Shown: piece after piece, positions 44,413 through 52,250 of the stretch
Position numbering within the stretch: position 1 is the stretch's first letter
How the letters are laid out: each line of letters opens with the position of its first letter
From: Hydrococcus sp. Prado102
GTDB taxonomy: Bacteria > Cyanobacteriota > Cyanobacteriia > Cyanobacteriales > Microcystaceae
Direction of reading: 5' to 3'
Length of the DNA stretch: 52,250 bases
Assembly: GCA_025454425.1 (NCBI GenBank)
Contig: JALOOL010000029.1
Location: 1-52,250, forward strand
Position numbers and translations under genes: made by a program
Notes under the pieces: generated by a model
Databases searched by the model: none
What the model saw: the letters and a program-made list of their open reading frames with translations, nothing else
What the model was told of the DNA's origin: nothing

Positions 44413-46011
44413 ATGCAGATAGAAAATTATACTGTCACAAGACAGACAGATCGGTTTCAGCAATTGCAAGATCGGTTACGCGACTTCTGGCAAAATGTCG
44501 ATACATTCGACCAGGACGATTGCGATATCTTAGTGGTTCCTTCTTTTAGTATCGACCAGCGAGTCGGGCAAAAAATTCCAGGATTTTTACATTATGAAGA
44601 AAGACTGTTATTTTCGCTCATTCGCCTGCGAAATCCCAACACGCGACTGATTTATGTCACGGCGCAGCCTTTAGCGCCGATGATTATCGATTATTACTTG
44701 CAGCTATTACCTGGGATTCCCTTTTCTCACGCTCGCGATCGCCTGCTACTCTTAACCACCTATGATAACTCTTTCAAACCGTTAACCCAAAAGATCTTAG
44801 AACGCCCTCGCCTCGTAGAACGCATTCGCCGCGCCTTGCGTCCTGACAAGTCTTATATGGTTTGTTTTAACTCGACTTGGTTTGAGTATGAATTGTCCTT
44901 ACAACTGGGGATTCCCCTACTAGCTTCGAGTCCAGAATTGAGCCACTGGGGTTCTAAAAGTGGCAGTCGCGAAATTTTTGCCGAGTGTGAAATTCCTCAT
45001 CCTGATGGCAGTTTGGAGGTTAGAACGGTTGACGCACTGGTTAAGGAAGCGGCAGACTTATGGGAGAGACAACCACAATTAAAACGAATCGTCGTTAAAC
45101 TTAATGAAGGCTTTTCTGGGGAAGGAAATGCCATTCTCGACTTGCGATCGCTCCTGGAAATAGCACCAGGAAAAGCAGATCGCGTCGAACGAATGAATGT
45201 ATTGCACAAACATCTAGAAAATCTAAGTTTTCAATCAAAAGAAGAAACTTGGGAAAGTTTTTCGAGCAGAATCCCCGAATTAGGGGCGATTGTAGAAGCA
45301 TTTATCGAAGGAGAAGAAAAGCGATCGCCCAGCGTACAAGGTTATATTAGCCCAACCGGACAAGTAGAAATCCTCTCCACTCACGATCAAATTCTCGGCG
45401 GACCAGACGGTCAAGTTTATTTAGGCTGTAGTTTTCCAGCAGACAATACCTATCGGTTGCGCTTGCAAGAGATAGGATTAAAAATCGGTCAGAGTCTTGC
45501 CAAAAGGGGCGCAATGGAACGATATGGCGTAGATTTTATCGCAGTTCGCCATCCTGAATCTGCCTTAGAATGGGAGCTTGAAGCAATTGAAATCAACTTG
45601 CGCAAAGGGGGTACGACTCATCCTTTCATGACGTTAAGATTGCTGACCAATGGTAATTACGATTACGCAACGGGCTTATTTTACAGCGAGCATGATAAGG
45701 AAAAGTTCTATATTGCTTCTGATAATTTACAAAAACCTCAATATCAAGGACTTTTGCCTAACGATTTGATGGATATTATTGCCAAATATCGCCTGCACTT
45801 TGATAGCAGCAAGAAAACAGGTACTGTTTTCCATTTAATGGGTGCTTTATCCGAGTTTGGGAAGTTAGGATTAACCTGTATCGGCAATTCTCCCTCAGAA
45901 GCAGAAGCCCTCTATCAAAAGGTAGAGCAAGTCTTAGACGCAGAAACCAAATCAAGCTTAGATTCTGATGAGTTGGATTTATCTTCGAGTTTGCCGATTA
46001 GCTGGACTTAA
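44413..46011 (+). CDS. ATP-grasp ligase, PGM1-related type
   Basis: A 532-residue protein. The N-terminal 180 residues form a Rossmann-like preATP-grasp part (CDILVVPSFSIDQRVGQKIP, LIYVTAQPLAPMIIDYYLQL). The ATP-grasp core follows: KRIVVKLNEGFSGEGNAILD binds ATP, GAIVEAFIEGEEKRSPSVQG is the hinge region, and YGVDFIAV with ELEAIEINLRKGGTTHPFM provides the metal-binding Glu/Asn residues. Similar proteins are annotated as peptide ligase PGM1-related in cyanobacteria after a pheganomycin ligase. The substrate is unknown; an amide or peptide bond-forming reaction is implied by the family. Stand-alone gene with ATG start. Confidence 0.82.
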   Translation: MQIENYTVTRQTDRFQQLQDRLRDFWQNVDTFDQDDCDILVVPSFSIDQRVGQKIPGFLHYEERLLFSLIRLRNPNTRLIYVTAQPLAPMIIDYYLQLLPGIPFSHARDRLLLLTTYDNSFKPLTQKILERPRLVERIRRALRPDKSYMVCFNSTWFEYELSLQLGIPLLASSPELSHWGSKSGSREIFAECEIPHPDGSLEVRTVDALVKEAADLWERQPQLKRIVVKLNEGFSGEGNAILDLRSLLEIAPGKADRVERMNVLHKHLENLSFQSKEETWESFSSRIPELGAIVEAFIEGEEKRSPSVQGYISPTGQVEILSTHDQILGGPDGQVYLGCSFPADNTYRLRLQEIGLKIGQSLAKRGAMERYGVDFIAVRHPESALEWELEAIEINLRKGGTTHPFMTLRLLTNGNYDYATGLFYSEHDKEKFYIASDNLQKPQYQGLLPNDLMDIIAKYRLHFDSSKKTGTVFHLMGALSEFGKLGLTCIGNSPSEAEALYQKVEQVLDAETKSSLDSDELDLSSSLPISWT

Positions 46012-46016
46012 TAAAA

Positions 46017-46051
46017 GTCGAAAGTCGAAAGTCGAAAGTCGAAAGTCGGAA
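46017..46051. repeat. Heptamer tandem repeat GTCGAAA
   Basis: Four perfect copies of GTCGAAA (46017-46044) plus one with a single change (GTCGGAA), just after the ATP-grasp stop. Same unit as at 1762-1789. Confidence 0.8.
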
Positions 46052-46161
46052 GTTAAAAATAAATATTTTTCCCTACTCCCTTTTCCCTTTCCTCTTTCCC
46101 CAATCCTTCCTTGTCTCTCCGTCTTTCCCATTCACCAATCCCCAATCGCTATTCACCAAAC

Positions 46162-48858
46162 CTACTGCCAATTTCCGACCAAAACGTAAGGTGCCCAGTA
46201 ATAGGGATGAGGCGGTAGATCTTTAAGTTCGTTAAAGGGAGGTTCGCTTTTGAGGGATTCTAGAAGCGATCGCTGAGCTATTTTAAGGGCACTTAATTTT
46301 TTCATCTGTGGTGTTCTTAACTCTTGATAAAATTGACTCATCAATCCAGCAGTAGAAGCATCTTCGACGGGCCAGAGAGTCGCAAGAGTACTGCGCGCCC
46401 CAGAACGTATAGCCATTCCTGCTAACCCTAAAACTGCCCGTTCGTCTCCAGTTGCAGTTTCACAAGCACTCAATACGAGAAGTTCGAGGTCGTTAGTTTT
46501 TTCGGTTCTGAGTAAGGTACTTAATTTTTCAATATCGATACTATTGCCATCTCCTGTAATAATAAAGTTTTTTTGGGGGTTAGAACTGAATAGACCGTGA
46601 GTGGCTAGGTGAACGATGGGAAAATTCGATTGCAGTTGACTTTGGAATGTCGTTACCGTAAATTCGCGATCGAGAAGCCTTTCGGAAGCGGGAAAAGCTT
46701 GTGCGATCGCGTTTAATTCTGTGGGTACATTTACTAAGGCTGGAAAAATTTCTCCTTTGACTTGCATCTGTTGGCTGACTCCAGCGGCTAAAACTTTAAG
46801 CTGTTGTCTCTGGGATTGTTTGAGATCCATCAGTTGCAAACTCGGAACCAAGGCAATTCCGTATTTTTCGATCGCGTATTGTTTACCGTCATACAAAGCC
46901 GCCATCGGAACTCGCTGCAATTGACCGTTGAGTACAAAAACTAAATTTTGAGTTTGGCTAGCTTGAAGGTCTGTTTCAAACGGTCTGATTAACCAGTCGT
47001 AAATCCGCGTAAAAATTGGCAAAAGTTGTTGGAGATTTGCTTTTAATTCTTGGGGGTCGGGATTAGCGGTAGCTAGAATGTTGCGAGCGGAATTATTGAT
47101 GGTGGTGTTATCTAAATAATCGTAGAGGCGATCGAGCGTGTTGTTAACTTCTGACTCGCTTATAGAGATCGCTGCTTCTTGTAAGGGTTTACCTGGTAAG
47201 GAAAGAATTACTTCTATACGATCTTTAAAAACGATTGGATAGATAACAGCGGCTTGGGGATCGATCTCGTCGATTTGTACTGCCACATCGGTTTCTTGCG
47301 AACAAGGATCTTGAAAGAAGTTATCTAGTTCTGCTAGTTGAAGAGATTCAATCGTTCGTCGAGCTAATTCTAACCGACTATTTAAATTTTGAAGGTTAGA
47401 TTGTTTTTTAGCTGGATCTGGATTTGCTAAAATCAGGGTATTTAATTCTTCTGAAGAGAGATCGGATTTTAAAAGTAAATCTGCCAATTCTAGATAGACG
47501 GGTTTGACTTCTTGAAGAAAATCAAATTGAACGTCGCGATTATTAGCATTCAAATCGTTGCGTAAAGATTGTAGGGTATTGAAAGCTGAAGCATAAGATG
47601 CGATCGCACCTTTTGTATCTCCCCGTTCTTTTAATAAACTACCTAACTGGGATTGCCAAAGATAGGATATTTCCCTCGCATCGCCAAAACTATTCTCTTG
47701 TTGAGATAAGATTAGCGCTTCTTGCGTGAGTTGGGTAGCTTTATCTAATTGTTGGGTGCGATCGTATAGTTCGCCAAGATAACCGAGAGCGTAAGATTCT
47801 GCTCTTGCGTCTCCTAAAGTGCGCGCCTGTTGTAGTGCTATATCTAAAATGGGTTCTACTTTGTCTGTTTGTTTGCTTTGCATCAGACTTTGTGCAAAGT
47901 TAATGCGAGCGTAGATAGCCGCGCGACTGGGAGCAAGAGTAGCGAAATTTGATTCGATTTTACTTTGCATCTTCAATTGTTCTTCTCTTAGCTTGGTTTC
48001 AAACGCAAACAAGAAATTCTTCCCCCTCTCAACTAACTCAATCTCATTAAATCTCGACCATGAAGCAATTCGTCGATTAGCTTGTTCCGTCCACCATTGC
48101 TGGAGGTCGAGTAATAGTTTTAAGGAATTGAGTTGCGCTTGCAGTTTGGGAATGGGAGAAGAGGATGCAACTGTAGCTGCTTGGTTATAGGCATTGAAAG
48201 CGGGTTTATAGGGATCTAAAGCTGCTTGTGGAGATTGGAGGTCGATAATTTCAGTAATTGCCTCGTAGTCGGTGCGATCGCGAATTTGGTTGCCGAGCGC
48301 TCGTTCGATATTGCCTAAACTAAGTAAAGTAGCGCTGGCTTCTGGCGTATGTTCTGCCATTATCCAACTAAGCTGCAAAACTGCTTGGGACTGTTCTAAA
48401 ATCCCCTGTCGTCGCAGCACGTCGCCGAGGCTGCGCAAGCCTATAGCTTGAGTCAAAGAAAGCGTCTTTTGTTTGGGGTAGAGCGACTTGAGAAGGCTTT
48501 CGACTTGTTCTGGGGTACAATCTGGGTTTTCGATAGCAAAAGCTTGCAAAAGAGCGTTGCAAGCCCGCGGATACAACCCCAAATCTTGAAGCGCTTGTGC
48601 CCTATTAATCAGGCTTTTTGTCATTCCAGAGCGATCGCCTGCTTTCTCGTAAGCTTGAGCGGCTTCTTGCCAAAGTTGCGCGGCTTCATCGTATTGTCCT
48701 ATATCGTAACGTTGTTGTCCTTTCTGTGCCAGTTCTAAGGCATGACTCGAATCGTTCGCCCAAACTGGAGCATTAAGGGCTAATATTAACCCAAATAAAG
48801 CTGAAAGGATAAGTATGGCAATGCGACGATAAGAAGATTTACCATATTTAAATCGCAT
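46162..48858 (-). CDS. Exported TPR-CHAT domain protein (caspase-like protease), copy 2
   Basis: With the ATG at 48858 the protein has 898 residues and begins MRFKYGKSSYRRIAILILSA, a signal peptide ending near PVWAND; ATGs at 48888 and further upstream are in frame but less convincing. TPR-like helices follow (GQYDEAAQLWQEAAQAYEKA, YALGYLGELYDRTQQLDKAT), then a CHAT domain with HLATHGLFSS (His) and LSACETATGDERAVLGLAGM (Cys), ending PYYWAPYVLVGNWQ. It is clearly related to the copy at 23-26 kb and lacks that copy's palindrome insertion. It is the last gene of a minus-strand group tpsA-tpsB-CHAT, 290 bp after tpsB, which repeats the TPS-CHAT association. Confidence 0.88.
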   Translation of the reverse strand: MRFKYGKSSYRRIAILILSALFGLILALNAPVWANDSSHALELAQKGQQRYDIGQYDEAAQLWQEAAQAYEKAGDRSGMTKSLINRAQALQDLGLYPRACNALLQAFAIENPDCTPEQVESLLKSLYPKQKTLSLTQAIGLRSLGDVLRRQGILEQSQAVLQLSWIMAEHTPEASATLLSLGNIERALGNQIRDRTDYEAITEIIDLQSPQAALDPYKPAFNAYNQAATVASSSPIPKLQAQLNSLKLLLDLQQWWTEQANRRIASWSRFNEIELVERGKNFLFAFETKLREEQLKMQSKIESNFATLAPSRAAIYARINFAQSLMQSKQTDKVEPILDIALQQARTLGDARAESYALGYLGELYDRTQQLDKATQLTQEALILSQQENSFGDAREISYLWQSQLGSLLKERGDTKGAIASYASAFNTLQSLRNDLNANNRDVQFDFLQEVKPVYLELADLLLKSDLSSEELNTLILANPDPAKKQSNLQNLNSRLELARRTIESLQLAELDNFFQDPCSQETDVAVQIDEIDPQAAVIYPIVFKDRIEVILSLPGKPLQEAAISISESEVNNTLDRLYDYLDNTTINNSARNILATANPDPQELKANLQQLLPIFTRIYDWLIRPFETDLQASQTQNLVFVLNGQLQRVPMAALYDGKQYAIEKYGIALVPSLQLMDLKQSQRQQLKVLAAGVSQQMQVKGEIFPALVNVPTELNAIAQAFPASERLLDREFTVTTFQSQLQSNFPIVHLATHGLFSSNPQKNFIITGDGNSIDIEKLSTLLRTEKTNDLELLVLSACETATGDERAVLGLAGMAIRSGARSTLATLWPVEDASTAGLMSQFYQELRTPQMKKLSALKIAQRSLLESLKSEPPFNELKDLPPHPYYWAPYVLVGNWQ

Positions 48859-49148
48859 ATTCAGCTTTGAGTGTAAAAAACGTCCCATTTTTGTATATGT
48901 ATATTTGTAGTGCGAGCATCTTGCTTGCTTATATATAACCAAAAGCATCTTGCTCGCACTCCTAATCATTTTGTACATTAGACCTCTTGCATAAATCCAA
49001 ATCCAAAATCCAAAATCCAAAATTAGAAAGTGTCAATTTTTAATACTTTTGCCCATAGGTCTATTAGAGATGCTCCTTGGACGCACATCATGGGTTGGGC
49101 GCACGCCATGCGCCCCTACTTTCGACTTTCGACTTTCGACTTTCGACT
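48859..49148. repeat. Repeat cluster between tpsB and the CHAT gene
   Basis: Four repeat types sit together: AGTGCGAGCA/TGCTCGCACT inverted arms (48909-48918, 48951-48960), ATCCAAA heptamers (about 48995-49022), the 23-bp palindrome (49097-49119, copy 3) and four TTTCGAC heptamers (49120-49147). The last abuts the tpsB stop. No gene is seen. Confidence 0.7.
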
Positions 49149-50906
49149 TCAAAAAAGGTTGTATTCTATTTGAAAATATACGCCGTTTTCTTGCCATGTT
49201 CGCTTCCTCGAATCAATGTCTACCAAAGGAATGCCCCAATCTAAACGCGCCGTGAAGTTATCGCCCATTTGCCAGAGTAATCCGAGTCCTATGCCAACTA
49301 GATTACTAGGATTTGGATTATCGCGATCGCTATTCCAAACTTTACCAAAATCGATAAACGGTGCTACTTGCAAAGTGCCTTGTACGTCTGGAACTCGCAG
49401 AATTGGTACGCGAAGTTCTGCGGAAGCCAAAAAGCCATTATCAGCAAGCAACGAATCTTGACGATAACCGCGTACCGTTGACTGACCGCCCAAACTAAAT
49501 TGCTCTCTCGACAAAAGAGAAACGCTTGACAGTTGTATATCGGAACGAAGTAATAAAGTAGGACTAGATTCTGGGTCGTCTGTTTCCATATCCAAGCGGC
49601 GCAAATACAAAAATTGTCCCCGCCAGAGAAAAAATCGACTGTCGGGTTCTTCGTCGTTAACCGTAGCATCAAAAGCACCGATACCAAGGCTAAACTGGGA
49701 ACGGGCGGCTAGAACATCTTGACGGCTGCGCTGAAGCCATTCTTGGGCGAAATTTAGTTCGGTGATGCGGGTTTCTCCTTCTTCATTAGCGCCTTCAAAC
49801 ACGGGAAAATCGACCCCCAGAATCGAAGAATCGCTCTCGCGCCTTGTTGCTGTTACACTCAATGCCAGTTCTTGAGTCACTTCAGAAGTTGCTCTGCGCA
49901 AGACTGGTTGGCGATAAGTTAGTTCAAAGTCGCGAGATTCCACCTCGATCTCGAAATCGTCCAAAGGTGGCTCGATAATCTCGTTGTTCGTATACTGGAA
50001 GCGAAAATCAATAGTTCCATTGTAGGAATTAATCGGTATGCTATAACTAGCCTCAACGCGATCGCTGCCATCGGTATTGTAATACGCTGCACTGATGCGA
50101 TCGCCGAGTCCAAAAAGATTAGCCTCCGAGATTTCTAACCCGCGCTCGAAACTTCCAACGCTGGGGTTACGATTGTTATTAATATCTAATCCAACATTAA
50201 AGGTATCTGCCCCAACAACCGAAACTTGTAAAAGATTTGTCCCAGGTTTAGTTCCCGCAGAAAGTTCGGCTTTTAAACTATCGATTAAAGGATCGAGTTG
50301 CAGTAATTGCAGTGCTTCTTGAAGGCGGTTGACGTTGAGGGGTTTTTCAGTGGCAATTTCAAGACGACTGCGCGCGTAATCTGGATTTAATCGTCCTTCG
50401 GCAATATTAACCTCGATCGCTTCTAAACTGCCTTCGACGATTTGAATCTTGACAACGCCTGTTTGAATTTCTTGAGCGGGAATGTATGCGCCCGATGTAA
50501 TATATCCCTTTTGAATGTAGAGTTCGGTAATTTTATTCGCCGCTTGCAGAAGTTGAGCGAAGACGACGGGTTTGCCAATATACTCGGCAAGTGCTTCGTT
50601 TAATTCTTCTTGAGAAAAGGCGCTATTGCCGACAAACTCAAATCGTTCGACAGTAATAGTCCCCGGTATGTCGAGAACTTCTTCGGGCGTTGGAGGCGCT
50701 TCTGGGGCTTGCTGAAGCGGTTTTTCGGTTGGTGGTAAAGGAGATGGTAGGGGCTGTTCTGGGGCAGGGGGATTGATAGGAGGAATCGTCTGCGATCGCG
50801 CCGCCGGAGTATTACTGAATAATGAAAATAGAGAAAGATAAGAGGATAAAAAGAATAAACCTCTCACAGAAATATTAGGACGGTTATACCTTTCATCCCT
50901 CATCAT
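49149..50906 (-). CDS. TpsB outer-membrane transporter (ShlB/FhaC/HecB family)
   Basis: A 585-residue two-partner-secretion pore. A signal peptide (FFLSSYLSLFSLFSNTPAAR) is followed by a Pro-rich linker and POTRA domains (about 75-230): ITVERFEFVGNSAFSQEELN, YIQKGYITSGAYIPAQEIQ, VKIQIVEGSLEAIEV. The 16-strand beta-barrel follows, with the conserved LRSDIQLSSVSLLSREQFSL and GQSTVRGYRQDSLLADNGFL (the VRGY barrel-plug motif), ending in a C-terminal aromatic residue (EYNLF). It exports TpsA partners across the outer membrane. Its start is 2 bp after the stop of the truncated tpsA upstream, so the two were co-transcribed. Confidence 0.93.
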   Translation of the reverse strand: MMRDERYNRPNISVRGLFFLSSYLSLFSLFSNTPAARSQTIPPINPPAPEQPLPSPLPPTEKPLQQAPEAPPTPEEVLDIPGTITVERFEFVGNSAFSQEELNEALAEYIGKPVVFAQLLQAANKITELYIQKGYITSGAYIPAQEIQTGVVKIQIVEGSLEAIEVNIAEGRLNPDYARSRLEIATEKPLNVNRLQEALQLLQLDPLIDSLKAELSAGTKPGTNLLQVSVVGADTFNVGLDINNNRNPSVGSFERGLEISEANLFGLGDRISAAYYNTDGSDRVEASYSIPINSYNGTIDFRFQYTNNEIIEPPLDDFEIEVESRDFELTYRQPVLRRATSEVTQELALSVTATRRESDSSILGVDFPVFEGANEEGETRITELNFAQEWLQRSRQDVLAARSQFSLGIGAFDATVNDEEPDSRFFLWRGQFLYLRRLDMETDDPESSPTLLLRSDIQLSSVSLLSREQFSLGGQSTVRGYRQDSLLADNGFLASAELRVPILRVPDVQGTLQVAPFIDFGKVWNSDRDNPNPSNLVGIGLGLLWQMGDNFTARLDWGIPLVDIDSRKRTWQENGVYFQIEYNLF

Positions 50907-50908
50907 AT

Positions 50909-52204
50909 TTATTTAGAATGGCAATTTTGTGAAGTTAACCCAGAACTGTAGGGAGAAGCAGCAGGAGCTTGAGCGGCGAGAACGACCGTACCGCGATCGC
51001 TAACATACCAGCCTCGCGCTGGGGGCGGTAGCTCTGACGCATCTGCCGCTTCTATAGTTTCTGTTGGGGTTGCTTGGGTGGCAGGAGAACCAAAACTAAC
51101 CAATGCCTCGCTGCTTAAGGCTTCGCTGGGTCGAGGGGGCAAGCCACCGCGTCCTGTAATAGTAAACTCGCTTCTGGTTTGTCTCGGTGCTGCTGCACAG
51201 GCAAGCGCTACCACCTCTTCGGGTTGGGTAACTTGTTCGGGTACGTCTAGCACTTCTAAATTAGTATCGACATCTGGCGTAAAAACTTCTACAACCCCAT
51301 CTAATCCCACCTCGGAAGCAGCACTAATCTGACAGTCGGCGCACTGAAATAATCCTTGCGTACTAATAGCGATTTCTCCGCCTCTACCTTGTAAGGCATT
51401 CGCAAAGATATTGCTATTCTCAAACAACAACAAAGCATTTGCATTAATTGAGATATTGCCGCCCCGACTCGTGCCGCCTGCTTCGGCAGAGATTTGGCTG
51501 CCACGACGCATTTGTAGAGAATCGCGCACTTGCAGGTTAATATTACCCCCTCCCTCTTCTTCGTTGGATTGCGTGGCAGCGGTAAGACTACCATTATTCA
51601 ACGAAACGGAGCGAGCATCAATCTTAAGCGTTCCTGCATCGCCGCTTCCCTCATTCCTAACATTGATTTGCGCTCCATCGGAGACGATTAATCGCTCTGT
51701 GTTGATATTTACGTTTCCAGATGTTCCACTCGGTGCATCCGGTAGATTAAAAATTCGTCTGACAATTTTGCTCTCAATAGTTGCGCCAGCAACGATTTGA
51801 CTGCGTTCTTGCCTTCCAGGAGCCGTACCGCTTACTTCTACTGATTCGGAGGCATTAATCGTAATATTTCCAGCCGAACCCTGGGCTAAGGCAGAAGAAT
51901 CGATCCTTCCTCCATCCCGAACGATTAACTTGGGCGTGTTAATCGTCATGTTGCCAGCACGTCCTCTATTAAACGTTGAGACAGCTAAAAGACTCGGTGC
52001 CCCTTCAGTTGGTTCTCCTCCGCTCACTTCTACAGATTGAGTAGCATTGATAATCACATCTCCGCCAGAGCCAGTTCCAACAGTTCCAGCGGTTACACTT
52101 CCACGATTCGTAACAGCGAGTCGTCCTGTAGAGATATTAATGTTTCCCGAATCTCCAGAGCCAAAAGTTGTCGCTCCGATAGAGCTAAAAGCAATAAATA
52201 TATT
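50909..52204 (-). CDS. 5'-truncated filamentous haemagglutinin-type exoprotein (TpsA), copy 2
   Basis: The frame is open from just below a TAA at 52205-52207; the first ATG inside it is at 52057. It encodes only the C-terminal repeat part of a TpsA (TINTPKLIVRDGGRIDSSAL, NVNINTERLIVSDGAQINVR) and the tail motif FTITGRGGLPPRPSEALSSE ending SQNCHSK, similar to the tail of the first TpsA. The signal peptide and TPS domain needed for secretion are missing. The repeat sequence is lost at about 52195, where AT-rich unrelated DNA begins, so an insertion or deletion has cut the gene. Without its N-terminus it cannot be secreted by the TPS route. Confidence 0.8.
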   Translation of the reverse strand, partial: NIFIAFSSIGATTFGSGDSGNINISTGRLAVTNRGSVTAGTVGTGSGGDVIINATQSVEVSGGEPTEGAPSLLAVSTFNRGRAGNMTINTPKLIVRDGGRIDSSALAQGSAGNITINASESVEVSGTAPGRQERSQIVAGATIESKIVRRIFNLPDAPSGTSGNVNINTERLIVSDGAQINVRNEGSGDAGTLKIDARSVSLNNGSLTAATQSNEEEGGGNINLQVRDSLQMRRGSQISAEAGGTSRGGNISINANALLLFENSNIFANALQGRGGEIAISTQGLFQCADCQISAASEVGLDGVVEVFTPDVDTNLEVLDVPEQVTQPEEVVALACAAAPRQTRSEFTITGRGGLPPRPSEALSSEALVSFGSPATQATPTETIEAADASELPPPARGWYVSDRGTVVLAAQAPAASPYSSGLTSQNCHSK

Positions 52205-52250
52205 TTAATGCAATTAACTTGAAAAATAAGCATCTAGCAGATTAGAAAAC
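52205..52250. other. AT-rich end of the window, possible insertion-element edge
   Basis: This short stretch does not continue the tpsA repeats and has no recognisable coding. It is the expected place for the end of an inserted element, but the window stops too soon to tell. Confidence 0.35.

Noticed and set aside
46017..49147. Tandem heptamers considered as CRISPR
   Set aside because: Units are 7 bp with no spacers; no cas genes are visible.

Overview
The window is cyanobacterial chromosome. The HIP1 octamer GCGATCGC occurs throughout. The gene order acpP-fabF-transketolase, a thylakoid-lumen-type pentapeptide protein, a short three-S1-domain ribosomal protein S1, a DUF6464-like protein, tandem heptamer (STRR-like) repeats and several families of short palindromic intergenic repeats all fit a cyanobacterium with an expanded, repeat-rich genome. 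I cannot name the species. Everything was read by eye; family names come from recognising motifs, not from searches.

Layout. 0.4-9.2 kb: mostly housekeeping (double histidine-phosphatase, YraN-type protein, lumenal pentapeptide protein, an orphan phage-type ERF recombinase, a PHB-depolymerase-like esterase, an RHH regulator facing a spore-photoproduct-lyase-like radical SAM protein, pheT). 9.3-11.9 kb: an AT-rich accessory stretch with a sulfotransferase, a MITE-like element, gene remnants and a stand-alone HTH protein. 11.9-19 kb: a secretion cassette with a 109-residue double-glycine-leader protein whose mature part looks like a calcium-binding beta-gamma-crystallin domain, a PEP-CTERM protein, a C39-peptidase ABC exporter, its HlyD partner, and a CHAP/peptidoglycan-binding wall hydrolase. 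19-25.9 kb: a large filamentous-haemagglutinin-type TpsA followed 16 bp later by a TPR-CHAT protease-like protein. 26-49 kb: GT2, ispD, pdxH, tRNA-His, GntR regulator, fmt, rps1, dienelactone hydrolase, ExoD, a MacB-type permease with its HlyD adaptor, acpP-fabF-tkt, an ATP-grasp ligase, with small broken genes between. 46.2-52.2 kb, minus strand: a second TPR-CHAT protein, a TpsB transporter and a 5'-truncated second TpsA cut off near the right edge.

The two most interesting themes are (1) the crystallin-fold cargo with its peptidase-exporter, next to a wall hydrolase, and (2) the repeated pairing of two-partner-secretion adhesins with exported TPR-CHAT proteins that keep the His/Cys active-site motifs. 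Other notable points are a palindrome cassette translated in frame inside the first CHAT gene, an operator-like array of 11-bp-phased repeats at the RHH gene, and a terminator made of two HIP1 sites.
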